The notes: generated from the letters alone by a model not told the origin. A stretch of DNA of 64,000 bases from an uncultured Aquiluna sp. (GCA_905182225.1 CAJJAJ010000009.1:62001-126000); one strand, 5' to 3'. Counted from the first letter of the stretch, positions 43,446 through 54,236 are shown. Translations and numbers: made by a program.

Positions 43446-45104
43446 CTACATCCTCTCCGGGGCGCTAACCCCAAGTAACCCAAGTCCATTTGCAAGTACT
43501 TGCGTGCACGCATCATTGAGCCAAAGCCTGGAGCGATGGACAGTTTCTACAGGGTCCCCCGAGAGTGGAATTACTCGACAGTGGTCGTAGAAACGGTGAT
43601 AAGTACCCGCCAATTCTTCCAGATATCTGGCAACCCGGTGAGGTTCGCGGAATTCACTTGCAGTTTCGACCACCTGAGGGAATTGAGCCAGTTGTGCAAT
43701 CAGATTCTGCTCGCTCAAATGGGAAAGAGCTTCCGGAACAAACTCACTCCTTTCCACCAGCTGCGCCGAGGCGTTTTTAGAGACCTGCCTGGTCCTGGCG
43801 TGAGCATATTGAACGTAGAAAACTGGATTGTCGTTGGTCTTTTTTGTCAAAACCTCAAGATCAACATCCAGGCTTGAGTTAATTGATGATCGAGCGAGTG
43901 AATATCGGGCCGCATCAACGCCAACCGCCTCGACAAGATCCTCCATGGTTATTACTGTTCCAGCTCGTTTAGACATTTTCACCGGCTGACCTGCTCGAAC
44001 CAGATTGACCATTTGCCCGATCAGAATCTCCATATGCTTGCCAGGAGTGTCGCCAAAAGCAGCGCAAATGGCCATCATGCGCTGAACATAGCCGTGATGA
44101 TCTGCGCCAAGCATATAAAGGCACTGATCAAAGCCACGTTCTCGCTTGTCCAGGTAATAAGCGATATCCCCAGCGATGTAGGCATTGGAGCCATCAGATT
44201 TGACAATCACGCGATCGCGATCGTCGCCGAAGGTGCTCGAGCGCAACCAGGTTGCCCCGTCCTCAACAAAGGTGTGCCCTTTTTCGCCGAGCCTCAGAAT
44301 TGACTGTTCGACTGCTCCGGACTCATACATCGAATGCTCGTGGAAAAAAACATCGAAATCGACGCCGAAATCGTGCAGCGACTTTCTTATTTGGGCGAAC
44401 ATTAGCTCGACGCCAGCCGACCTAAAGGCCTCCTGCGTTTCGTCGGGTTCGAGACTTAGAGGGTCTTTTCCGGATTGGTCCATGACGGTATTGGCAATGT
44501 CGAAAATATATTGGCCAGAATAGCCATCTTCGGGAGCCGGTTCGTTCTTCGCTGCAGCAACCAAGGACCTAGCGAACCTATCAATCTGCCCACCGTGATC
44601 ATTAAAGTAATACTCGCGAGTCACTTCGGCACCGGAAAAATCAAAGATTCGAGCTAAGGAGTCTCCCACCGCGGCCCAACGGGTTCCGCCTAGGTGAATT
44701 GGTCCAGTGGGGTTTGCCGAGACAAATTCAAGGTTCAGCTTTACTCCCACCAGGCTGTCTCCGCGACCAAAGTCGACACCCTGATCGACGATGGTTTTCA
44801 CCAACGACGCAGAGGCCCCGGTCGAAACGAACAAGTTAATGAACCCCGGGCCTGCAATTTCAACCTTGGAGATGCCTTCGACTGTTTCAAGCTTGGAAGC
44901 CAGAATTTCGGCAAATTGCCTTGGCGTCATCCCAAAGGACTTACCCAACTGCATAGCCACGTTCGTGGCCCAATCGCCGTGGTCGCGATTCTTAGGTCGT
45001 TCAACAACCACAGAACTTGGAATTTCGGCTTGAGCCAGTCCTCCCTCAGCCATGAGCTGACTCAGTGCATTGAGAATCGCACTCGATAGCTGTTCTGGGG
45101 TCAT
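43446..45104 (-). CDS. argS: Arginyl-tRNA synthetase
   Basis: [27 protein letters not shown] (HIGH motif), [16 protein letters not shown] (KMSKS-like). Confidence 0.96.
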   Translation of the reverse strand: MTPEQLSSAILNALSQLMAEGGLAQAEIPSSVVVERPKNRDHGDWATNVAMQLGKSFGMTPRQFAEILASKLETVEGISKVEIAGPGFINLFVSTGASASLVKTIVDQGVDFGRGDSLVGVKLNLEFVSANPTGPIHLGGTRWAAVGDSLARIFDFSGAEVTREYYFNDHGGQIDRFARSLVAAAKNEPAPEDGYSGQYIFDIANTVMDQSGKDPLSLEPDETQEAFRSAGVELMFAQIRKSLHDFGVDFDVFFHEHSMYESGAVEQSILRLGEKGHTFVEDGATWLRSSTFGDDRDRVIVKSDGSNAYIAGDIAYYLDKRERGFDQCLYMLGADHHGYVQRMMAICAAFGDTPGKHMEILIGQMVNLVRAGQPVKMSKRAGTVITMEDLVEAVGVDAARYSLARSSINSSLDVDLEVLTKKTNDNPVFYVQYAHARTRQVSKNASAQLVERSEFVPEALSHLSEQNLIAQLAQFPQVVETASEFREPHRVARYLEELAGTYHRFYDHCRVIPLSGDPVETVHRSRLWLNDACTQVLANGLGLLGVSAPERM

Positions 45105-45112
45105 GGCTAATT

Positions 45113-45124
45113 CCTAAATTTAGG
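45113..45124. promoter_or_regulatory. 12-bp perfect palindrome CCTAAATTTAGG overlapping the probable argS Shine-Dalgarno
   Basis: Seen directly 9-20 nt upstream of the argS ATG (45104, minus); AGGA of the palindrome is the likely SD. Confidence 0.35.
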
Positions 45125-45356
45125 CAAGGTGAGTCGCTCTGCACAAGCCGTTATGAACTTAAATCATACCCTCAATGCTGTTTACAGCGTGGCTTCGCGC
45201 CCCAAGCGCTGCATCGAAATATTCATCTTTTGACTTATCCGTGGCATGAAAATCGACTCGGCATACACACAGTTTTTGGTCTGGCTGCACAGACAAAACC
45301 CTCGGCATCTAAAAGCTGGTTTCACTTGCTCGACTAGTAAGCTGGCAGAACCCTAG

Positions 45357-45428
45357 GCCCCCATAGCTCAGGGGATAGAGCACCGCCCTCCGGAGGCGGG
45401 AGCGCAGGTTCGAATCCTGCTGGGGGCA
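45357..45428 (+). tRNA. tRNA-Arg (anticodon CCG)
   Basis: GCCCCCA...TGGGGGC acceptor stem; anticodon arm CCGCC-CTCCGGA-GGCGG; T-arm GCAGG-TTCGAAT-CCTGC; CCA not encoded. Confidence 0.96.
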
Positions 45429-46004
45429 CTATCTACTAGCCAGAAAACTTGCCATTTGATTCATGGCCATCGCCCTGTGGGACAGGCTAGACTTCACTTC
45501 AGGCTCAAGCTGTGCCGCCGTAACCTCAAAACCCTCAGGGGTAAAAACTGGGTCGTAACCGAACCCGCCATCACCAGAAGCATGCAGAGCTATCGACCCT
45601 GGCCAAACACCCGTAAAAAAAGTCTCGCCAGACTCCTCAACAAGCGCGATCGTGCAAATAAAAGACGCAGTTCGATGCTCGGATGAGATGTCTTTCAGTT
45701 GATCCAAAAGCAGCTGTCTGTTGACCTCGTCGTCTCGCCCACCGGCCCAGATTGCAGAAAATATGCCAGGGGCACCGCCCATCACCTCCACACAGATACC
45801 AGAATCGTCCGCGAAAGACGGTTGACCGGTGGCCTCAAATGCCGCCCGAGCCTTGATTGCGGCGTTTTCTAAAAAAGTAACTCCGTTTTCAACTGGCTCT
45901 GGTCCCTCGTGTGGCACAAGCTGTAGCTGAGGCAAGGACGCTCCGAGTATGAAATCCGCCTCGGCAAGCTTGTGCTTATTGCCGGTGGCGAATATCAATT
46001 CCAT
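45429..46004 (-). CDS. rdgB: Non-canonical purine NTP pyrophosphatase (RdgB/HAM1)
   Basis: [52 protein letters not shown]. Confidence 0.95.
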   Translation of the reverse strand: MELIFATGNKHKLAEADFILGASLPQLQLVPHEGPEPVENGVTFLENAAIKARAAFEATGQPSFADDSGICVEVMGGAPGIFSAIWAGGRDDEVNRQLLLDQLKDISSEHRTASFICTIALVEESGETFFTGVWPGSIALHASGDGGFGYDPVFTPEGFEVTAAQLEPEVKSSLSHRAMAMNQMASFLASR

Positions 46005-46744
46005 CAGCGTGTTTCCAGAATCGAGCCAAGAGCTTCCATCTGCTTCATAGCTAGCTCACTGGTTGACTGAAGGGCCAGCGCCAAGAGCGCATCAAGCTCA
46101 CTCTTATTAAAAGGTGCAGCCTCGGCCGTTCCTTGAACTTCAACGAACAGGCCCCTGCCAGTAACGACAACATTCATGTCCGTGTCGGCTCGGACATCTT
46201 CAACATACGCAAGATCGGTCATCGGCTCTCCGCCGACGATTCCAACCGAAACTGCCGAAACAGTGTCCAATAACGGGGTCGCCGATTTTGCAATAAATCC
46301 ATTTTGTTTTCCCCACTTGACCGCGTCAGCTAGAGCTATAAACGCCCCAGTAATTGCCGCTGTCCTGGTTCCACCATCGGCCTGCAACACGTCGCAATCC
46401 AAAACTATGGTGTTTTCACCGAGGCTCTTCACGTCTATTACAGCCCTTAGAGAGCGGCCGATGAGTCGAGAAATTTCATGGGTGCGACCACCGATTTTCC
46501 CCTTCACGCTCTCGCGATCCGATCTAGTGTGAGTGGCTCTTGGCAGCATCGAGTATTCGGCAGTTACCCAGCCTTCTCCGGAACCCTTTTTGAAGCGAGG
46601 AACGCCCTCGGTGAAAGACGCATTGCATAAGACTCTCGTGTTCCCAAAAGAGACAAGGCAGGAACCTTCGGCGTGCACGGTGAAGTTTCTTTCGAAACTA
46701 ATCTGCCTGAGTTCCGTGTTGGTTCTATTGTCTTGCCTAGTCAT
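46004..46744 (-). CDS. rph: Ribonuclease PH
   Basis: [61 protein letters not shown]. Confidence 0.96.
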   Translation of the reverse strand: MTRQDNRTNTELRQISFERNFTVHAEGSCLVSFGNTRVLCNASFTEGVPRFKKGSGEGWVTAEYSMLPRATHTRSDRESVKGKIGGRTHEISRLIGRSLRAVIDVKSLGENTIVLDCDVLQADGGTRTAAITGAFIALADAVKWGKQNGFIAKSATPLLDTVSAVSVGIVGGEPMTDLAYVEDVRADTDMNVVVTGRGLFVEVQGTAEAAPFNKSELDALLALALQSTSELAMKQMEALGSILETR

Positions 46745-47558
46745 TGATGATCTTTCCTTCTAAGTGCTGCACTTTGGTAACTTCGGGTCCTAAAAATCGT
46801 TGCGCCAACATTTCGAATGCTTGTTCATCACCGGTGGCAAAAAATTGATACTTAGCCTGGTTACCAGACGGCGCCAGCAAATCGTGCTCGGTCAAGACTC
46901 GAAAAACGTCCTTCGCTGTTTCGTCGGCCGATGAAACAAGATTCACGCTCTCTCCCATGACATAACCCAAAACTCCTCGCAGCAACGGATAGTGCGTGCA
47001 ACCCAGAACTAAAGTGTCCACGCCCGCTTGAATCAGCGGCGCCAAATACTTAGTCGCAGCTTCTACAACCTCGGGGCCAGACGTAACTCCCCGCTCGACG
47101 AGATCGACAAAGCTCGGGCAAGCGACGCTGTTAATTTCAAAGTCAACCGCGGCGGCAAAGGCATCGTCGTAGGCCCGAGAAGAGATTGTTGCGCTGGTGC
47201 CGATTACGCCAACTTTTTTATTTCCGCTCGTCGCGACCGCTGTCCGCACGGCGGGCTGAATCACCTCTACCACCGGAACTCCTAAGCCCTCTGTGTAGCG
47301 TTCTCTGGCGTCTCTCAGAACAGCAGCCGAAGCTGAATTGCAGGCTATGACCAGCACCTTTACGCCGGAGGCCACCAGGTCATCCATAACCTCGAGCGCC
47401 AATGAGCGAACTAGTGACAGCGGCTTCGGACCGTAGGGAGAGTTAAGAGTGTCCCCCACGTAATGAACCGATTCATTTGGAAGCTGATCAATAATCGCCC
47501 GGGCAACAGTGAGCCCACCGACTCCCGAGTCGAAAACTCCAATAGGTCTAGCATCCAC
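46737..47558 (-). CDS. murI: Glutamate racemase
   Basis: [38 protein letters not shown]. Confidence 0.96.
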   Translation of the reverse strand: MDARPIGVFDSGVGGLTVARAIIDQLPNESVHYVGDTLNSPYGPKPLSLVRSLALEVMDDLVASGVKVLVIACNSASAAVLRDARERYTEGLGVPVVEVIQPAVRTAVATSGNKKVGVIGTSATISSRAYDDAFAAAVDFEINSVACPSFVDLVERGVTSGPEVVEAATKYLAPLIQAGVDTLVLGCTHYPLLRGVLGYVMGESVNLVSSADETAKDVFRVLTEHDLLAPSGNQAKYQFFATGDEQAFEMLAQRFLGPEVTKVQHLEGKIIND

Positions 47559-47614
47559 CTAACAAGTCTAGGCCCGAGGTGCAATAGCGGTTGTGGCTTG
47601 GGTAGGCTGGTGTC

Positions 47615-48886
47615 GTGACAACAGCCCTGCTAACGGACCGCTACGAACTCACCATGGTTCAAGCTGCGCTGCGCTCGGGCAAAGCAGAACGCCAAACAGT
47701 TTTCGAAGTTTTCACTAGGTCACTACCAGCCGGCCGAAGGTTTGGTGTCCTCGCTGGCAACGGCCGCCTGCTGGCAGCAGTCCAAAAATTTAGGTTTGAA
47801 AAAGAAGAGATCGCGTTTCTTCTCAAAAACGAAATAGTCGACGAGTCAACTGCTGTCTGGCTTGAGAACTTTCGCTTCAAAGGCAACATTTATGGCTACC
47901 AAGAGGGTGAGCTTTTCTTCGCTAACTCGCCGGTCCTTAGGGTAGAAGGCAGCTTTGCGGAAGCAGTAATTCTAGAAACGGTAATACTCTCGATTTTGAA
48001 CTACGACAGCGCTGTGGCAAGTGCGGCAGCCCGGATGCGCTACGCGGCTGGGAATCGCTACTTGGCCGAAATGGGCGCCCGGCGAGCAAACGAGCACGCC
48101 GCAGTCGCCGCCGCGAGAGCTGCATACATCGTCGGCTTTGACGCCACAAGCAACTTGGAAGCCGGAAGAAGCTGGGGAATACCAACGATGGGAACCAGCG
48201 CCCACTCATTTACCTTGTTGCACGACAGCGAAGCCGAGGCCTTTCGGTCTCAAATCGAGTCAATGGGTAACGAAACCACGCTGCTTGTCGACACCTACGA
48301 CATCGAGCCGGCAGTGAAAGAAGCCGTCAGGCTCACTAACGGCAAAATAGCCGCCGTGAGGATCGACTCCGGCGATCTATCCATGGCAGCCGGCAAGGTG
48401 CGTCAGCTACTCGACTCCTTAGGGGCAACCGAAACAAAAATAGTTGTCACCAGCGACTTGGACGAATACACAATCGCCGCGCTGGCCGCAGCGCCGGTTG
48501 ACAGATACGGCGTAGGCACATCCTTGGTTACTGGATCTGGACACCCGACGGTTGGGTTCGTCTACAAGCTGGTGGCTCACTCTGACGGTGACGGCTGGGT
48601 CGACGTTGCGAAGACGTCAACATCAAAGGCCAACAGGGGCGGCAAAAAATTTGCCAGCAGGAAAATTCAGGACAACATAGCCATTGCAGAGCTTGTTGGC
48701 GGAGAATCGCAAGGCAGGCTTCTTCAGGTCCAGCTGGTTGCGGAAGGAGAGTGTTTCACTGACGCCATGGGGCCCGAGGGTGTTTTTGCAGCGCGAAATC
48801 ACCACGCAATGGCGATTTCTGAACTAAATGCATCTGGATTCAGGCTGTCAAATGGTGATCCTGCGATTCCCACTCATTTTGTTTAG
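47615..48886 (+). CDS. pncB: Nicotinate phosphoribosyltransferase
   Basis: TALLTDRYELTMVQAALRSG, GTSAHSFTLLH, VRIDSGDLSMAA, GVGTSLVTGSGHPTVGFVYKL; GTG start. Confidence 0.94.
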   Translation: MTTALLTDRYELTMVQAALRSGKAERQTVFEVFTRSLPAGRRFGVLAGNGRLLAAVQKFRFEKEEIAFLLKNEIVDESTAVWLENFRFKGNIYGYQEGELFFANSPVLRVEGSFAEAVILETVILSILNYDSAVASAAARMRYAAGNRYLAEMGARRANEHAAVAAARAAYIVGFDATSNLEAGRSWGIPTMGTSAHSFTLLHDSEAEAFRSQIESMGNETTLLVDTYDIEPAVKEAVRLTNGKIAAVRIDSGDLSMAAGKVRQLLDSLGATETKIVVTSDLDEYTIAALAAAPVDRYGVGTSLVTGSGHPTVGFVYKLVAHSDGDGWVDVAKTSTSKANRGGKKFASRKIQDNIAIAELVGGESQGRLLQVQLVAEGECFTDAMGPEGVFAARNHHAMAISELNASGFRLSNGDPAIPTHFV

Positions 48887-49119
48887 TCGCCCTTGAAGGT
48901 TTCGTAAATCTTTTTACAATCCGGGCACACTGGAAACTTACCTGGGTCTCGACTTGGGACCCATGCCTTGCCACAAAGTGCAATGACTGGTTCTCCCAAT
49001 ACGGCCGATTCAACGATTTTATTCTTCTTGACGTAGTGCGAGTAACGCTCATGGTCGCCTTGATCGACTTGCTCAACACGCTCTTTATCGAGAGTGGTTC
49101 CAGAATCCAGATCGCTCAT
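48883..49119 (-). CDS. DUF3039-family small Zn-ribbon-like protein
   Basis: 78 aa, GDHERYSHYVKKNKIVESAVLGEPVIALCGKAWVPSRDPGKFPVCPDCKKIYE. Confidence 0.85.
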   Translation of the reverse strand: MSDLDSGTTLDKERVEQVDQGDHERYSHYVKKNKIVESAVLGEPVIALCGKAWVPSRDPGKFPVCPDCKKIYETFKGD

Positions 49120-49125
49120 AGGAAT

Positions 49126-50319
49126 TTATTGTAGGTCAGCTGCGCTGCCAAGTGTCACCTTGAAAACTAACTTCCGGCCATCCCGAATCAGCTCGAGTTC
49201 AACTTCGGCCCCGGCAGGTTCCGCTCTTACCAAGGCAGTAAGGTCACTCGCACCCTCAACGCGTTGCCCTGCAAAAACGATCACGATGTCCCCCTGCATA
49301 ATGCCGGCGGCCTTCGCTGCACCATCTTCGCTAACTCCTTCGACATAGGCGCCATTCGAGAATCCACCGGTTGCCTCTCGGCTATCCCGGACCAGGGCAC
49401 CCAGCAGGCCGTGGGTCGCGACGCCAGTTTCGATAATTTCGTTCGCGATTCTCTCGGAAGTATTCGACGGAATAGAGAATCCGACACCGATGCTTCCTGA
49501 AGTTCCGGATCCGGCAGTGGCAATCGCAACATTAATGCCTATCAACTCTCCGCTGTTGTTGACAAGTGCGCCACCTGAATTGCCAGGGTTGATGGCCGCA
49601 TCGGTTTGAATAACCTGAAGCGATATTGGAGTTCCGCCACTTCCGGTATAGAACTGGAGGCCGGGGTCATCACTGACTTCGGAGCTCGCCACTTGAATTG
49701 TCCGGTTGAGAGCCGAAATAATGCCCTGAGTCACCGTGGAGGAGAGCCCAAGTGGCGCGCCGATTGCCACTACGCTCTGCCCAACATTTAGCGTATTCGA
49801 ATCAGCAAAGATGATTGGCTTTAGGCCGGCGGCTTCTATTTTCAAAACCGCCAAGTCGTAGACAGAATCAAAACCAACTAATTCGGCAGCGAGCACTTGT
49901 CCATCCCAGAGCATGACCGAGATGGCGGCAGTTTCGGTGAGGCCACCAAGAGTTGCGACGTGCGCATTGGTCAATATGTAACCATCCTCACTGAGCACGA
50001 CTCCAGAACCAGAACCACCACTCGAAGCTGAGTTGACGGCAAGAGTAACAACCGAAGGGGAGGCGGCGGCGGCGGCACCGGTGACCCAATTCACCTCGGT
50101 CGCGTTATTCACAACGATTGGAGCCGGCTGACTCAAGTTTGCAACCGAGAGCGTTAGTCCGCTCGAGCCAATAATGCCTCCGACAAGGGCCGCGCCCAGA
50201 GCTAGGGCCGCGACAGGAAGTAGATTACGTCTTTTTTTCTTGACCGGAGCCTGCACGGGCGCAAGGTATGGCTGACTGAAGCTAAATTGATTTTCTCCAG
50301 AGCGATTCCATTGAGACAT
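49126..50319 (-). CDS. Membrane-anchored HtrA/DegP-like serine protease with C-terminal PDZ domain
   Basis: Triad segments NAHVATLGG, YDLAVLKI, NPGNSGGALVN; N-terminal TM; start probably MSQWNRSGENQ (50319). Confidence 0.92.
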   Translation of the reverse strand: MSQWNRSGENQFSFSQPYLAPVQAPVKKKRRNLLPVAALALGAALVGGIIGSSGLTLSVANLSQPAPIVVNNATEVNWVTGAAAAASPSVVTLAVNSASSGGSGSGVVLSEDGYILTNAHVATLGGLTETAAISVMLWDGQVLAAELVGFDSVYDLAVLKIEAAGLKPIIFADSNTLNVGQSVVAIGAPLGLSSTVTQGIISALNRTIQVASSEVSDDPGLQFYTGSGGTPISLQVIQTDAAINPGNSGGALVNNSGELIGINVAIATAGSGTSGSIGVGFSIPSNTSERIANEIIETGVATHGLLGALVRDSREATGGFSNGAYVEGVSEDGAAKAAGIMQGDIVIVFAGQRVEGASDLTALVRAEPAGAEVELELIRDGRKLVFKVTLGSAADLQ

Positions 50320-50397
50320 GTAATTAAGCCTTTCGTTGTCTAACTGATTATGGTCAACAACGCTGAGGATTGCATGAGTCCCGGCTGACAAATTTCT

Positions 50398-51102
50398 TTA
50401 TAAGATCAAAAGAGTTCTCCTCGGCGGCTCCGTGACTTCAATTTCCAACTGATTTGACGAAAGCGTCACGGTCGCGGCATTTAGGACCCAGCCCCTACCC
50501 AACATTTGATAATCAACCCGATATGCAACTCTTGCCACTGTAAAAAATGAGCCGACGGTCTGAAAGGACTTTGAAACAGATCTTCCAGACGCAGTTGTTG
50601 AGTCGGAGAATTGCCAAGTCATCGAGCCTGCAGTGAAGCGAATTTGGGCGGTTTGCCCCAGAAGCAGGCCGGTAGTTGTCCGATTATTTACCTGAACACT
50701 GAATTGACCAAATTCAAAAATTTCCAGCTTCTCACCTGGCGTCCACGATGCAAAGGGGCGATTAGAAAAACTTGTTAGAGACTCCCGAAGTTCACTCGAG
50801 CTTTGAACGACACTGGCTTTCGCTGCCACTTGAGGCTCTGGCAGCGCGTCACCGATGCAGCTTCTTGCACCCACCGGGACCCAAGCGGTAATAATCCCTT
50901 CGGTTGGAGAGTCAATCGAGTTATTTAGGTAATAGGAACACAGCCGCATGGGCTTAGCCTTCGGCGCACTGCCGATAGTGCTCGAACTTGTTTGAGAATA
51001 ACTCTGCTCAACTTTCTCCGCGCAAATAGTAAAGCTATCGGCTGTGCTGCTGTGTGAATGGCAACTACTGGTTGCCAGCAAGGCAGCGAGCTCCATCAAC
51101 AT
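50398..51102 (-). CDS. Hypothetical protein, possibly exported
   Basis: 234 aa ORF with Ala/Leu-rich N-terminus followed by Cys (ALLATSSC, weak lipobox); no recognised family. Confidence 0.5.
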   Translation of the reverse strand: MLMELAALLATSSCHSHSSTADSFTICAEKVEQSYSQTSSSTIGSAPKAKPMRLCSYYLNNSIDSPTEGIITAWVPVGARSCIGDALPEPQVAAKASVVQSSSELRESLTSFSNRPFASWTPGEKLEIFEFGQFSVQVNNRTTTGLLLGQTAQIRFTAGSMTWQFSDSTTASGRSVSKSFQTVGSFFTVARVAYRVDYQMLGRGWVLNAATVTLSSNQLEIEVTEPPRRTLLIL

Positions 51103-51200
51103 TTAGCGGGACAATCTTGAGATTCTTAGGGCAATATCCATGCGTAAAAAATAGAGCAAAACATAGCTGACACATTCGCATTATCCACAGCAAAGAAAAA

Positions 51201-51231
51201 CCCCCTGAACCTTATAAGTTCAGGGGGTTTT
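51201..51231 (-). terminator. Rho-independent terminator downstream of tRNA-fMet
   Basis: 10-bp perfect stem CCCCCTGAAC-CTTATAA-GTTCAGGGGG; on the minus strand followed by TTTTTCTTT (51192-51200), and on the plus strand by TTTT. Confidence 0.9.
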
Positions 51232-51237
51232 CGCTAG

Positions 51238-51311
51238 TTGCGGGGGCAGGATTTGAACCTACGACCTCCGGGTTATGAGCCCGGCGAGCTACCGAACTGC
51301 TCCACCCCGCG
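51238..51311 (-). tRNA. Initiator tRNA-fMet (anticodon CAT)
   Basis: CGCGGGGTGGAGCAGTTCGGTAGCTCGCCGGGCTCATAACCCGGAGGTCGTAGGTTCAAATCCTGCCCCCGCAA; C1:A72 mismatch and three G-C pairs in the anticodon stem; CCA not encoded. Confidence 0.95.
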
Positions 51312-51343
51312 GCGAAGTCCCAACACTAGCAGGTTTTATATGG

Positions 51344-54226
51344 TTAATCTAATGCTGCCAAAGCGTCCTCAATAGCCCTGGTCAATCGATCATCTGCCCT
51401 TGCAAAGGCCGCCAAGTCTCCAGCCATCAAGGCTGCCTGCTTGTCTACCAAAGCTCTGCTCGCAGCAGTCAAGGCTTCGTCCAAAGCGGTGTTGCCAGAA
51501 TCGGTCGGAGCAGAATCTGTCACGGCCTCTTCGCCAGTACCGTCGGTCACAGGGGTATCTTTCGCAGCAGCGTCAAATCCGGAGTTACCCCCGAATAGGG
51601 CGTCAAGAGCCTGATCGAGACTGTCCTCGAAGGCTATCTGATCGCCAAAGGCAACCAGCACTTTTTCGAGCAACGGGTAACTGGTCTCACCAGTTGACTC
51701 GATGTATACCGGCTGAACATATAGCAGTCCGCCAGCAACAGGAAGTGTCAGCAAGTTTCCGCTTATAACATTGGTCGATCCCTGTCGAAGAATGTTCAAC
51801 AGTGAAGATACTTCGCTGTCAGCATTGAAGTTGTTCTGCACCTGACCTGGTCCAGGAACTACGGTCTCCCTTGGCAGGCTGAGCAATGTCAACTTGCCGT
51901 AATTATCGCTAACCTTACCGGCTTCACTGCCCGCATCCGCATTCGCAATCAAGTACCCGGTCAGCACATTTCTTGTGCTCTCACCTGTGGACTGAGGAAT
52001 GAAGGTTGAGTAGAGAGAAAACGAGCTGTCAGATTCACCGGGGGTTTGCATCGTCAAGTAGTAAGGGGGCTGGAGTGATCCAAGCCCGGTACCTTCTACC
52101 GGGTCATTTGGAGTCATCCAGGCGTCCTGCTGAGAATAAAAGGCTCCGGCTTCGGTTACGTGGTAGCTACCGAGCACCGAACGCTGAGTCTTGAACAGAT
52201 CAGACGGGTACCTAACATGAGCCATTAGATCGCCCGACATTGCTGACTTTGGCTGCACAGTGTCCGGGTATAGGTTCATCCAGGCCTTTAGCAAGGGGTC
52301 CTGCTCATCCCACTGGTAAATGTCTACCGAACCGTCATAGGCGTCCACGGTGGCCTTCACGGAGTTTCTAATGTAGTTGACCTCAGAAGTGTCTCTGTTG
52401 AAGGTCTCAGAAGAGGAATCCAGAATCGAAAGATTGAACGACTCGAGGTTTGAATATGGATACTGAGTTGTGGTTGTGTAGCCATCAACAATCCACTTGA
52501 TTCTTCCGTCAACAACCGCTGGATAAATTTCCGTATCCACGGTCAAATAAGGCGCAACTTCGGCAATTCGCTCCGCAGGGGAACGGTTGTAGAGAATTTG
52601 CGACTCAGCGTTGATTGCATCGGAGAGCAAGATCTGCTCGCTTTGGAACTTCAATGAGTACGCGATTCTGGTGAAGATGTTTCCCACAAGCGGCCCACCA
52701 CTGCCCGTGAAGGTCGTGTAGGTTTCATTGCTCTCACCCTCGCCGGCTGGGAAATCAAACTCCAGAGGGTCGGCTCCAGCGGGAGCTCCAACGATTGAGT
52801 AGTTAGGTGAATTCGCACCAAAGTAAATCCTGGGCTCGAAATCGCCAAGGTCTCCAACGGTTGGAATTCCGGACTGGAAAAATAGGGGCTTGCCGTCGCT
52901 GTCGACCTTGTTTCCATAGGCTGCGACTAGACCGAACCCATGGGTGTAGACGACCGACGAGTTGTACCAAGACTGTGACTCGCCAAGACCGGCTTGGTTC
53001 AACTCTCGAACCGCAATGATGGTGTCCCGAGTCTCGCCATCGACTGCGTAGCGATCAACGTGCAGGCGGTTGGGGAAGCTGTAGTACTGACGGTACTGCT
53101 CAAGCTGACGGAAAGCGTCGCCGACCAAGGCCGGGTCCATAATTCTTATGGATGAGGTTGTCCTGGCGTCGTTTCTGAGAGCACCAGGTTCTGGGATAAC
53201 GTTGGCCGCGTAGTCGACAACTTCAACCTTGTCCAATTCGTAGGCGACTCTGGTGGCATCGATGTTCTTTTGTAAGTAAGGACCCTCGAGGGTTCTCTCA
53301 TTGGGCACCACCTGGAAGGTTTGAACAATCCAAGGGTAGAGTCCACCGAGAACAAGTGAGCTTGCAACCATCAATGCTGTCGCGATGATCGAGATTCTCC
53401 ACTGTCCCAGCACGGCAGTTACGAGAAATGCCACCGCGACCGCAAGTGAAATAAGAGCCAAGATCTGCAAGCCAGGAATGACAGCATTGTCATCAGTGTA
53501 GGTAACTCCCGTAAAGAGTTCGCCGGAACTGGTTGCGGTTCCATACTGGTCAAGCCAAAGGCTTAGGCCTTGAAGAATAAAGTAAGTCGCAACCAGAATT
53601 GAAAGCTGAATACGGGCCGGCTTCGAAACATTAACTTCGCGACCCGAGAAACGAATACCACCGTAAATCAAGTGAACACCGGCATTAATTAGCGCAGCAA
53701 GGAAAATACCGCCGGAAACGTAGCTGACGGCGAAGCCATAAAACGGAAGATCAAAAACAAAGAAACCAATATCCAACCCGAACTGTGGGTCGGTCACACC
53801 GAAAAGGCCGCCGTTTAGCCACAGGGCCGCGGTTTGCCATTCGCGAGCAGCGATTAGGCCGCCAAAAACTCCAAGAAGAGCTGGCAGGCCAAGCATGATT
53901 ACTCGCCTTAGACCATCAAGCAACTGCTGATAGGCCTGGAACGGTGACTCATCCGGCATCTTTAGATAAACCGGGCGAGTCCGCCACGCGAACATTAGGC
54001 CAGTCGCAACCAGGAGGGTCATGATGACAAATCCAATTAGGAACGCCACTATTTGACCAACTATTTGCGTAAAGAAGACCACTTCGAAGTCAAGTTGCCT
54101 AAACCAGAGCCAGTCGGTATAGATCCCTGCAGCGCTCACCAGCGCAAAAACTATTACAGCCAAGATTCCAAAGGCGATGGACAGCGGCGAAACTCGTCGC
54201 TGCGGTTTTGCTTGTGCTTCAGACAA
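51344..54226 (-). CDS. UPF0182 family large membrane protein
   Basis: 960 aa, about seven N-terminal TMs plus large exported domain; YTDWLWFRQLDFEVVF; conserved next to YlbL-like protease in actinobacteria. Confidence 0.9.
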   Translation of the reverse strand: MSEAQAKPQRRVSPLSIAFGILAVIVFALVSAAGIYTDWLWFRQLDFEVVFFTQIVGQIVAFLIGFVIMTLLVATGLMFAWRTRPVYLKMPDESPFQAYQQLLDGLRRVIMLGLPALLGVFGGLIAAREWQTAALWLNGGLFGVTDPQFGLDIGFFVFDLPFYGFAVSYVSGGIFLAALINAGVHLIYGGIRFSGREVNVSKPARIQLSILVATYFILQGLSLWLDQYGTATSSGELFTGVTYTDDNAVIPGLQILALISLAVAVAFLVTAVLGQWRISIIATALMVASSLVLGGLYPWIVQTFQVVPNERTLEGPYLQKNIDATRVAYELDKVEVVDYAANVIPEPGALRNDARTTSSIRIMDPALVGDAFRQLEQYRQYYSFPNRLHVDRYAVDGETRDTIIAVRELNQAGLGESQSWYNSSVVYTHGFGLVAAYGNKVDSDGKPLFFQSGIPTVGDLGDFEPRIYFGANSPNYSIVGAPAGADPLEFDFPAGEGESNETYTTFTGSGGPLVGNIFTRIAYSLKFQSEQILLSDAINAESQILYNRSPAERIAEVAPYLTVDTEIYPAVVDGRIKWIVDGYTTTTQYPYSNLESFNLSILDSSSETFNRDTSEVNYIRNSVKATVDAYDGSVDIYQWDEQDPLLKAWMNLYPDTVQPKSAMSGDLMAHVRYPSDLFKTQRSVLGSYHVTEAGAFYSQQDAWMTPNDPVEGTGLGSLQPPYYLTMQTPGESDSSFSLYSTFIPQSTGESTRNVLTGYLIANADAGSEAGKVSDNYGKLTLLSLPRETVVPGPGQVQNNFNADSEVSSLLNILRQGSTNVISGNLLTLPVAGGLLYVQPVYIESTGETSYPLLEKVLVAFGDQIAFEDSLDQALDALFGGNSGFDAAAKDTPVTDGTGEEAVTDSAPTDSGNTALDEALTAASRALVDKQAALMAGDLAAFARADDRLTRAIEDALAALD

Positions 54227-54236
54227 TATCTATCTC

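Noticed and set aside
33271-45104. atp/wecA/tsaC/prmC/prfA/rho/thr/hom/lysA/argS block as a novel supercluster
   Set aside because: This order is a familiar actinobacterial arrangement and needs no new explanation, apart from the missing rpmE noted separately
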